DNA from: an uncultured Rhodospirillales bacterium
Lineage (GTDB): Bacteria; Pseudomonadota; Alphaproteobacteria; Acetobacterales; Acetobacteraceae
Direction: 5' to 3'
DNA length: 35,567 nt
Assembly: GCA_903844135.1 (NCBI GenBank)
Contig: CAIMSN010000087.1
Coordinates: 1 to 35,567 of the forward strand
In this document: positions 26,731-34,189 of the stretch, piece after piece
How the letters are laid out: every line of letters begins with the position of its first letter
How positions within the stretch are numbered: the stretch's first letter is position 1
Notes under the pieces: generated by a model
Told to the model about the DNA's origin: nothing
The model's input: only the letters and a program-made list of their open reading frames with translations
Databases searched by the model: none
Program-made: the position numbers and the translations under genes

Positions 26731-27863
26731 TGCGACCGTTCGGCTGTTTCGTCCATCATCAGGGCCGCGGCCATGCCGAGCGGTGCGCTTCCATCGCCCA
26801 TGCGCTGCCGCGCGATCGGCCGTTGGTGATCTTCTGCGCCCGCGACGACATCTTTCCGCCGCTTCCGCCGAATGCGCGCGTCGTCCTGATCCCGTCGCTG
26901 TTCGAGCCTCGCGGCGACGCGGCGACCAGCCTGGATCATGTGCCGACCCCAGCGACGCTGCATTGCGCGCCGCTGGGGTGGCCGGCGATCCGCAGCGCCA
27001 TGGCGACCATGACACGCTGGTTCGACCGGGCGGACCCCGCGTTGATGCTGTGCGACGTGTCCGCCGAGGTTGCGCAACTGGCCAGGATCTGCAGCGTCCC
27101 GCATGTCTGCGTGCTGCAGCATGGCGACCGTGGCGACGCGGCGCATCGCGCCGCCTATGACGGCGCCGCCGGGCTGCTGGCCCCGTTCGACGCGCACCTC
27201 GCGCAGGAGGAATGGGCGCCGGCCAGGCAGGCGATGACCTGCTACGCCGGCGGGCTGGGGGTCGACACGCGACAGATCGGGCGCGAAGCGGCGCGCCGCA
27301 GGCTCGGGATCGGTAGCGACGAGGAGATGGTCCTCGTCATGTCGGGCGGTGGCGGCGACGGATTCTCCCAGGCGCCGCTCGGCGTCGGCGCACGGGCGCG
27401 CCCCGGCGCGCGCTGGATCACGATCGGATCGATCCGGCGCGACTGGCATGCGACCGAGCCGGCCAATCTCGAGCATCGCGGCTGGGTCGAGGACGCCGCC
27501 GCCCATATCGCAGCGGCGGACCTCGTCGTCGCATCGCCCGGCAACACCACCTGCCACCAGATCCTGGCGGCTGGCCGGCCATGGCTGGCGATTCCGGAAT
27601 GGCGCTATTTCGACGAGCATCATCGCAAGGCGGCCTCCCTGGCGGCGGTCGACGCCGCCTGCGTCCGGCCGCATCTGCCGTCCTCCGCCGCTTCGTGGCA
27701 CGAGGCGCTGGAACAGACCCTGGCGACGCATGATCCGGTGCTGCAGCGGGCCCTGATCGATCCGCAGGCGGCGTCGAAGGCCGCAAACTGGCTCGAATCG
27801 CTCGCCGGCAGGCTGTGGCGCGCACCCCCCGTCGTCACCCTCGCGATCGCGTCTGGAGCCTGA
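26730..27863 (+). CDS. GT-B glycosyltransferase, MurG/GT28-like
   Basis: This 377-residue protein has an N-terminal HHQGRGHAERCASIAHAL, the GHxxR acceptor-side motif of GT1/GT28-type enzymes, and a C-terminal donor-binding region GWVEDAAAHIAAADLVVASPG with NTTCHQILAAGRPWLAIP, much like MurG and MGDG synthase. A Gly-rich SGGGGDGF sits at the domain junction. No membrane helix is apparent. The sugar donor and acceptor are not known. It starts on the overlapping ATG and ends seven bases before the GT2 gene. Confidence 0.75.
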   Translation: MRPFGCFVHHQGRGHAERCASIAHALPRDRPLVIFCARDDIFPPLPPNARVVLIPSLFEPRGDAATSLDHVPTPATLHCAPLGWPAIRSAMATMTRWFDRADPALMLCDVSAEVAQLARICSVPHVCVLQHGDRGDAAHRAAYDGAAGLLAPFDAHLAQEEWAPARQAMTCYAGGLGVDTRQIGREAARRRLGIGSDEEMVLVMSGGGGDGFSQAPLGVGARARPGARWITIGSIRRDWHATEPANLEHRGWVEDAAAHIAAADLVVASPGNTTCHQILAAGRPWLAIPEWRYFDEHHRKAASLAAVDAACVRPHLPSSAASWHEALEQTLATHDPVLQRALIDPQAASKAANWLESLAGRLWRAPPVVTLAIASGA

Positions 27864-27869
27864 ACCGGA

Positions 27870-28793
27870 ATGGACACACTATCCGTCGTCACATTGGCCA
27901 AGGGACGGCCGGAGCATCTTCGCAACCTGGTTCTCGGTCTGCAGCGGCAGGAGCTGGCACCGGTCGAGCTGGTCGTCGCGGTGATGCAGGCCGATCGTTA
28001 CGTGCTGCCGCAGAGCTCGTTTCCGATCCGGCAGATCATGGTCGCCGGCACCGCGTTGCCGCTGGCCGCGGCGCGCAACGCCGCGGTCCGCGCCGCCACC
28101 GGCGGGGCGGTGGTGTTCCTGGACATGGACTGCATACCGACCCCGTCCCTGATCGCCGATTATGCCGACGGGCTGGCGCGGCTGGACGGGCTGCTGATGG
28201 GCGAGGTGCAGTATCTCGCCGACGGCGCGACGCGAGACGGCTGGAGCTGCGACGATTTCGCGTCGGTCTCGGTCAGGCACTCCGACCGGCGCGGACCGCC
28301 GAAGGAGCGCCTGGAGCGCTGCCCCGACTATCGGTGTTTCTGGTCGCTCAACTTCGCGATGCGACGCGCCACCTTCCTGGCCTCGGGCGGGTTCGACGAG
28401 AGCTATGTCGGCTATGGCGGCGAGGACACGGATTTCGGCAAGACGCTGGACCAGAAAGGCGTCGACATCGCCTGGATGAGAGGCGGCCTCGCCTACCACC
28501 AGTATCATCCGCATCACATGCCGCCGACGCATCACCTCGACAGCGTGGTCCGCAACGCGCAGCTATTCGAGCGCAAGTGGGGCTATCGCACCATGGGACA
28601 CTGGCTGCACGCCTTCCGCCTGATGGGGCTGATCGACGATGCTCCCGGACGCCCGATCAGGATCCTGCGCCGGCCCGACGAGGCGGATTTCGCCCTGACC
28701 GGCCAGGCCAGCCACCAGCCCTACGCGAACACCGCGAGCGTGCTCCGCCTGCTGCAGCAGCGGGCGGCGGCCGGCGCTCATGCGGCGGCATGA
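27870..28793 (+). CDS. GT2-family glycosyltransferase with GT7-like C-domain
   Basis: This GT-A inverting glycosyltransferase has 307 residues. It opens with LSVVTLAKGRPEHLRNL, has the metal-binding DxD at Asp85-Met-Asp87 (FLDMDC), and a GGFDE-YVGYGGEDTDFG block (173-190) characteristic of the galactosyltransferase (Glyco_transf_7C) region, with Glu185-Asp186 as probable catalytic/acceptor residues. The His-rich YHQYHPHHMPPTHH segment that follows is common in this group. It overlaps the next gene by four bases (ATGA). Confidence 0.85.
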   Translation: MDTLSVVTLAKGRPEHLRNLVLGLQRQELAPVELVVAVMQADRYVLPQSSFPIRQIMVAGTALPLAAARNAAVRAATGGAVVFLDMDCIPTPSLIADYADGLARLDGLLMGEVQYLADGATRDGWSCDDFASVSVRHSDRRGPPKERLERCPDYRCFWSLNFAMRRATFLASGGFDESYVGYGGEDTDFGKTLDQKGVDIAWMRGGLAYHQYHPHHMPPTHHLDSVVRNAQLFERKWGYRTMGHWLHAFRLMGLIDDAPGRPIRILRRPDEADFALTGQASHQPYANTASVLRLLQQRAAAGAHAAA

Positions 28794-29842
28794 GGATCGC
28801 CCTGCTCGCGCATGTCCGGCAGCCGATCGCCGAGCCGTTCATGGGCGGAATGGAGGCGCATAGCTGGCATCTCGCCAAGGGATTGTCCGACCGCGGACAC
28901 GACGTCGTTCTGTTCGCGTCCGGCGACAGCGACCCGCGATTCGCCCTCGATCCGGTTCTGGACCGGCACTACGAGGCCAGCTTTCCCTGGGCGGAGCATC
29001 GCGGCAGCACAGCGCTGATCGCGCATGTCGATGACGGCTACGCCAGAGCGTGCGATCGTATCGCCGCTGGGCGGTTCGACGTCGTCCACAACAACAGCCT
29101 GCACCGCTTTCCGCTCCGGCACGCGACGCCCACGGTGACGTCGTTGCACGTGCCGCCGTTCGAGGCGTTGCACTGGTTCGTCAGGGACAGCGCCCGGCCG
29201 GGCCACCGCCTGACCGTCACCTCGGCGTCGCAATGCTGCGCCTGGTGGCCGGAGGGGCCGCCGGCGCAGGCCTCGGTGCTGCATAACGGGATCGATCCGC
29301 ACGTCTGGCCGTTCCGCGCCGATGGCGACGGCAGCGCGGTGTGGTGCGGCCGGATCACGCCCAACAAGGGCACGCATCTCGCCGTTCAGGCCGCGCTGCG
29401 CTGCGGCCTTCCGCTGACGCTGTTCGGCGGCATCGAGGATCCCGACTATTGGGACACACGGGTGAAGCCGATGCTCGGCGATGGCATCCGCTACGGCGGG
29501 CATCTCCATGCCGCCGCGCTGGCGCAGGAGCTGTCGCGCGCGTCGGTGTTTCTGTTTACGCCGTGCTGGGACGAACCGTTCGGCCTGGTGGCGATCGAGG
29601 CAATGGCGTGCGGCCTGCCGATCGCCAGCCTGGAGCGGGGTGCCGCGCGCGAGATCATCGCCGAAGCCGGCAGCTTCGCCCCGCCCGACGACGCCGCCGC
29701 CCTGGCCACGGCGATCGAATCCGCGATCGTTATTCCGCGCCGGGTGCCGCACGACCGGGTGCTGAGGATGTTCACCCGCGACCTGTTTCTCGACCGCTGC
29801 GAACGATTCTACCAGCAAGCCATAGGTGAACAACCTCGATAG
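28790..29842 (+). CDS. GT4 glycosyltransferase
   Basis: This 350-residue GT-B enzyme begins MRIALLAHVRQPI with PFMGGMEAHSWHLAKGL (17-33), the usual GG-containing acceptor loop. It has LHNGID (164-169), RITPNKG (188-194) and the EX7E pair Glu262/Glu270 in DEPFGLVAIE. It is the last of the four-gene cassette, which lacks any flippase, polymerase or export gene, so the product is probably a soluble glycoside or is handed to machinery coded elsewhere. I place the start at ATG 28790, overlapping the previous stop; a longer upstream frame exists but covers the GT2 gene out of phase. Confidence 0.88.
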   Translation: MRIALLAHVRQPIAEPFMGGMEAHSWHLAKGLSDRGHDVVLFASGDSDPRFALDPVLDRHYEASFPWAEHRGSTALIAHVDDGYARACDRIAAGRFDVVHNNSLHRFPLRHATPTVTSLHVPPFEALHWFVRDSARPGHRLTVTSASQCCAWWPEGPPAQASVLHNGIDPHVWPFRADGDGSAVWCGRITPNKGTHLAVQAALRCGLPLTLFGGIEDPDYWDTRVKPMLGDGIRYGGHLHAAALAQELSRASVFLFTPCWDEPFGLVAIEAMACGLPIASLERGAAREIIAEAGSFAPPDDAAALATAIESAIVIPRRVPHDRVLRMFTRDLFLDRCERFYQQAIGEQPR

Positions 29843-29855
29843 AAGTATCGGGTTT

Positions 29856-29900
29856 CCAAAGGGCGACCGCCCTTTGGCGGGGTTCGGGGCGGCGCCCCGA
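29856..29900. terminator. Double-hairpin terminator element
   Basis: Two hairpins lie between convergent genes: a perfect 10-bp stem CCAAAGGGCG/CGCCCTTTGG with a two-base loop (29856-29877), then TCGGGGC/GCCCCGA with a three-base loop (29884-29900). From memory this tandem form (CCCTTTGG-CGGGGT then a GC hairpin) recurs many times between genes in Acetobacteraceae, so it is both a bidirectional terminator and a repeat family member. Confidence 0.75.
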
Positions 29901-29906
29901 CCTAAT

Positions 29907-31682
29907 CTACTGCGTCGCGATCCACGCATCGACCCGGCGCTCGAGCAGCCACAGCGGCATCGCGCCTTCGTCGAGCACCACGTCGTGGAAGCGGCGCAGG
30001 TCGAAGCGCTGTCCGAGCGCCGCCTCGGCCTTTCGGCGCAGCGCCATGATGCGCAGTTCGCCGATCTTGTAGCCCAGCGCCTGGCCCGGCCAGGCGATGT
30101 AGCGGTCGGTCTCGTTCTGCATGTTCTTGTCGGCGAGCGCGGTGTTGTCGCGCAGGCAGGCCATCGCCTGGTCGCGGGTCCAGCCCTTCCAGTGGATGCC
30201 GACATCCATCACCAGCCGGCAGGCGCGCCACATCTCCATCGACAGCATGCCGAAGCGGATGGTGGGCGTGTCGTACAAACCCATCTCGGCGACCAGTTGC
30301 TCGGAATAGAGCGCCCAGCCTTCGACGTAGGCGGTGATGTCGCTGTCGCGGCGGAAGCTCGGCAGGTCTGTCATCTCCTGCGCCAGCGCGATCTGGATAT
30401 GGTGGCCGGGCACGCCCTCGTGCGCGACCAGGGTCGGCAGCTCGAACAGCGGGCGCTGGTCGAGGTGTGAGGTGTTGATCATCAGCCCGCCGGCGATCCC
30501 CTGCTCCGGGCTGCCGGGTTCGTAGCGGCCGGTGGTGTAGTTCTCCTCGATCGCAAGCGGCACCGGACGCACGCCGTAGGTCAGGCGCGGCAGCTTGCCG
30601 AAGAAGCGCGGCAACTGGTCGTCGACCCGCTTGGCCAGCCGGCTGGCCTTCTCGAGCAGCGCCTCGCGGGTGGTGACGTAGAATTCGGGATCGGTGCGGA
30701 GCTTGGCCTGGAACGCCTTGAAATCACCCTTGAAGCCGGTGGCGGCGATTTGCAGGTCCATCTCGTGGCGGATGCGGGCGATCTCGGACTGGCCCAGGGC
30801 GAACACCTGGTCCGGCGTCAGGTCGGTGGTGGTCTCGTGACGCACGCGATAAGCGTAGTAGGCGCGCCCGTCCGGCAGCGAGGAGGCCCCGAGCGTGGTC
30901 CGGCTGGCCGGCACGTAACGGTCCTTGAAGAAGGCCGCCAGCCTCTGTTCCTCCGGCTTGATCTGCGTACGCACGATGTCGAGCGCGCTGGCGCGCAACT
31001 GCGCCTGATGCGTGGCCGGAATCGTGCCGGGCAGCGTCTGGAACGGCGTGAGCAGCGGGCTCTGCTCCGGCGGCAGGGCGGCCTGGGCCGCGAGGACGGC
31101 GGCGATCTTGGTGGCGATCAGGCGCGGCTGCACGAAGCCGGTGGCGATGCCGCGCTGCATGTTGGCGCGCTCGGTCTCGTCGTAGGACGGCAGCGCCGCG
31201 AGCCGGGCGAGCCAGGCGTCGGCGTCCGCCTCGGTGCGGATCACGGTGCCCTCGGCGGCATAGGCGGGGGTCTGGAAGAAACCCTCGTCGGCGGTGAACG
31301 GGATGCGCGCCTCGTCGAAGCGACGACCGTCGAGATCGAGCTCGATGCGCCAGGACAGCATGTCGTCGTTCAGCCCCGCCTCGCCGCGCAGCGCGGTGCG
31401 CGGGATCGCCCGGAGCCGCGCCTGCAGGCCGCGCAGGGTGGCTTCCTGGCGGGCAAGCGCAGCCGGGCTGTCGTCCGGCCAGCGGCGCGCCGCCTCCTGA
31501 TCGCCGCGCTGTCCGGCCGAGACCGGGTCGATCTGGTCGTTGTAGCGATCGTAGTCGGCGATGACGCCGTCGAGCGCCTTGCCGGCGTCCCGGTCCTGCG
31601 ACGCGGGCGGAGCGGCCGCGGCGCAGAACACTGTCGACAAGGAGAGGAACAAGCACACGTCGCGCAATCTCGCAGGCATCAT
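29907..31682 (-). CDS. Exported DUF885 metallopeptidase-like protein
   Basis: This 591-residue protein of the DUF885 family is generally regarded as a zinc-peptidase-like group. The motif HEGVPGHH (421-428) holds an HExxxxHH-type metal site, with a downstream AYVEGWALYSEQL supplying the probable third ligand Glu. A signal peptide (about 1-25, LSLSTVFCAAAA) suggests periplasmic or lipid-anchored location; Cys18 could be a lipobox residue. I choose the ATG at 31682, with GGAAAG six bases upstream; one at 31709 would add nine residues. It follows the GH127 gene by 89 bases on the same strand, so the two may share a transcript. Confidence 0.85.
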   Translation of the reverse strand: MMPARLRDVCLFLSLSTVFCAAAAPPASQDRDAGKALDGVIADYDRYNDQIDPVSAGQRGDQEAARRWPDDSPAALARQEATLRGLQARLRAIPRTALRGEAGLNDDMLSWRIELDLDGRRFDEARIPFTADEGFFQTPAYAAEGTVIRTEADADAWLARLAALPSYDETERANMQRGIATGFVQPRLIATKIAAVLAAQAALPPEQSPLLTPFQTLPGTIPATHQAQLRASALDIVRTQIKPEEQRLAAFFKDRYVPASRTTLGASSLPDGRAYYAYRVRHETTTDLTPDQVFALGQSEIARIRHEMDLQIAATGFKGDFKAFQAKLRTDPEFYVTTREALLEKASRLAKRVDDQLPRFFGKLPRLTYGVRPVPLAIEENYTTGRYEPGSPEQGIAGGLMINTSHLDQRPLFELPTLVAHEGVPGHHIQIALAQEMTDLPSFRRDSDITAYVEGWALYSEQLVAEMGLYDTPTIRFGMLSMEMWRACRLVMDVGIHWKGWTRDQAMACLRDNTALADKNMQNETDRYIAWPGQALGYKIGELRIMALRRKAEAALGQRFDLRRFHDVVLDEGAMPLWLLERRVDAWIATQ

Positions 31683-31771
31683 CGCGGTCTTTCCGGCTGT
31701 CTGTCGCATGGGTTCGCCCGGCCGGCGCACCGGGTCAAGAAATCGGCGCCGTCTTGTTCGACCAGGACCGA

Positions 31772-34189
31772 TCAAGGCTGGTCCGGGATCGCCTGCGGCG
31801 ACGCGGCGGACAGGCAGGCCACGCCGAACACCGGACCCGCGGTGCGGTCCGGCAACGGTTCGAACCGCACCGTGATTCCGTCTTTTCCCTCAGTGAGAGA
31901 GTCCGGAATGCGGTAGGTGCGATCGAAGAAGAGTCCGGTACGCCCGCCGGTCAGGCGTTCGGTGGCGATCACGCTGCCCTCGACCAGGATCAGGAAATCA
32001 TGGTCGCGTTCCTCGCCCCAGTAGGTGGCGCGCAGTTCGAGCGGGCCGGGACGGGTGCGCATCCTGAACGCGAAGAAACCGCCGGCGCGGGCGTCGCGTC
32101 CGTTGCGTCCGCGATACACCACCGGGAACGAGGACCGCGCGTCGAGCGCATGATCGCGCTCGGACTGCATCTCGCCGGGATGGAACAGGTCGACCGAGCG
32201 CGCCGCTAGCGCCCGGGCGGCTTCCTGCTCGGCCCGCAGACGCGCCTGCTCGCGCGACCAGCCCGGCGCATCGAACACCGGCAGATACACCGCACTGCGC
32301 CGCTCGTGCTGGAAGGCGAACGCGGTCAGCAGGAAATCGTCCGGCCGCCCGACGCCCCTGGCGCGGTAGCCGTCGCCCTCCCGGACCAGATTGTCCAGCA
32401 CCGATCCGCCGACCAGGGCCGGCGCCAGCCCGTCCCAGGGCCGGTCGGCCGGACCGAGATCGACCGCGAGCACGGCGGGGCCGCGCAGCACGGTGGCGAG
32501 TCCGGCGCTGCCGGCGGGATGCTCCAGGCGCAGGCGCATGTCGAAGACCAGCTCCAGACGGTCGCCGTCGTTCCAGCACCGCCGCAGCGACAGATAGCCG
32601 TCAGGGTCGGCGGTGGCGGGCAGCACGGCATCGTTCAGGCTGACCGCGGTTTCTCCCGACCAGGAGGGCAGGCGCACGCGCAGCGCAAGCGGGCGGCGCG
32701 GCGCGTGCTCGACGCGCAGCGTCACGTGGCCCGATTTCGGATAGTCGGTGTCCAGGACGAGCCGGATCCCGGCCCAGTCGAGCCGGGACGGAACGAACAG
32801 ATTGACCAGGATGGTCTCCCGCCCGTCATGCCACCAGACGGAATCGCCATGCTTGGCATGGCTCTCCATGCCGGTGCCGACGCAGCACCAGAAATCGTCG
32901 AACGGCGTCGAGTAGGCCCGCGCGCTGCCGGCGAGCAGCGGGGTCATGTAGGCGAACATGCCGGTGCGCGGATTCTGCTGCGCCAGGATATGGTTGAGAT
33001 GAGTGCGCTCGTAATAGTCGAAGATCCCGGCATGCGGGCGCCGCGCGTAGATCTGCCGCGTCAGCTTGAGCATGTTGTAGCTGGCGCAGGTCTCGCAGGT
33101 CTGTTCGGTGACGTGGTCGGCGATGCTGTCGGCGGCGGTGAAATATTCCCGGTCGCCGTTGCCGCCGATCACGTAGCTGTGGTGCGCGGTGACCGCGTTC
33201 CAGAAGGTCAGGCTGGCCGTGGCGTAGGCGGGCTCGCCGGTGATCTCGTACAGCCTGGCGAGCCCGACGATCTTGGGGATCTGCGTGTTGGCGTGCAGGT
33301 TGGCGAGATCGTCCTCGCCGCGTGCCAGAGGATCGAGCGTGCGCCGGTCGTAGATCCGCCGCGCCAGGGCGAGCCAGCGCGGATCGCCGGTACGACCATG
33401 CAGCTCCGCAAAGCTCTCGTTCAGGCCACCATATTCGCAGGCCAGCACCTGCTGCAGTTGCGCCTCGTCGAGCCGATCGAACAGGTCGCCGAGATAGGAG
33501 GCGAGGCCGAGGCACACGCTCGCCGCCAGCCGGTCGCCGCAGAGCTGCGCGACATCGAGCAGGCCGGCCATCAGCTTGTGCCAGTTATAGAGCGGCGACC
33601 AGGCGCCGTTCAGGTCGAAGCCGGTGGAATGGATGAGTCCGGCTTCGATCTCGTCGAAGGCTGCGCGTCCGGGCTCGATCCTGCCCTCGCGCCTGCGGGT
33701 GAAGCCGCACAGGAAGCCGTCGCGACCGCGGCGCTGGCACAGCGCCAGCTCCGCGACCACATAGGCGGCGCGCAGGCGCGGCGCCTCCGCGCCGGTCTGC
33801 GCATGCAGCAACGCCAGCGCGCTCAGATAGTGCCCGAGCGTATGGCCGGCGATGGTGTCGGATTCCCATCCGCCATAGACCTCGCCCTTGGGCTCCAGCC
33901 CGGCCTGCGCGCGGTAGTTGTGGAGCAGCCGGTCCGGCGAGAGACGCATCACGTAGGCGGCGTTGGCATCGAGCGCATCGCGATAGGGCGACGGGCGCAG
34001 CCGCACCGCGCGCAGCGGCACCGGCGTTGGCATTGGCATTGGCGCCACCCGCGTCGCCGGCGCGGCGGCGGCATGGGGAACGCCGAGATTGGCGGCGATC
34101 GCGGCGGTGGAGGCGCCGCGCAGCAGCGTGCGGCGCGACAGGCTCGCCACGTGCGCCCGGGGCGCCTGCGGCACCTGGGGCGGTCTCAT
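31772..34189 (-). CDS. GH127 beta-L-arabinofuranosidase (DUF1680), Tat-exported
   Basis: This glycoside hydrolase removes terminal beta-L-arabinofuranose, as in hydroxyproline-linked arabinan of plant extensins. It has 805 residues with a twin-arginine signal SRRTLLRG (18-25) and cleavage near 43, then an (alpha/alpha)6 barrel starting VMRLSPDRLLHNYR and GWESDTIAGHTLGHYL. The zinc-thiolate site matches the GH127 model HypBA1: Glu366 and Cys368 (CETC) and the Cys pair 435-436 (FWCCVGTG), of which the first is the nucleophile by analogy. Glu348 (DREYF) is a candidate acid/base. The start ATG overlaps the permease stop (ATGA), so it is translationally coupled. Beta-sandwich domains fill the C-terminus. 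Confidence 0.93.
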   Translation of the reverse strand: MRPPQVPQAPRAHVASLSRRTLLRGASTAAIAANLGVPHAAAAPATRVAPMPMPTPVPLRAVRLRPSPYRDALDANAAYVMRLSPDRLLHNYRAQAGLEPKGEVYGGWESDTIAGHTLGHYLSALALLHAQTGAEAPRLRAAYVVAELALCQRRGRDGFLCGFTRRREGRIEPGRAAFDEIEAGLIHSTGFDLNGAWSPLYNWHKLMAGLLDVAQLCGDRLAASVCLGLASYLGDLFDRLDEAQLQQVLACEYGGLNESFAELHGRTGDPRWLALARRIYDRRTLDPLARGEDDLANLHANTQIPKIVGLARLYEITGEPAYATASLTFWNAVTAHHSYVIGGNGDREYFTAADSIADHVTEQTCETCASYNMLKLTRQIYARRPHAGIFDYYERTHLNHILAQQNPRTGMFAYMTPLLAGSARAYSTPFDDFWCCVGTGMESHAKHGDSVWWHDGRETILVNLFVPSRLDWAGIRLVLDTDYPKSGHVTLRVEHAPRRPLALRVRLPSWSGETAVSLNDAVLPATADPDGYLSLRRCWNDGDRLELVFDMRLRLEHPAGSAGLATVLRGPAVLAVDLGPADRPWDGLAPALVGGSVLDNLVREGDGYRARGVGRPDDFLLTAFAFQHERRSAVYLPVFDAPGWSREQARLRAEQEAARALAARSVDLFHPGEMQSERDHALDARSSFPVVYRGRNGRDARAGGFFAFRMRTRPGPLELRATYWGEERDHDFLILVEGSVIATERLTGGRTGLFFDRTYRIPDSLTEGKDGITVRFEPLPDRTAGPVFGVACLSAASPQAIPDQP

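Noticed and set aside
27815-29842. A single 675-codon frame as one glycosyltransferase
   Set aside because: Its first part is out of phase with the GT2 gene, which has clear motifs; only the part from 28790 is a real GT4 protein.
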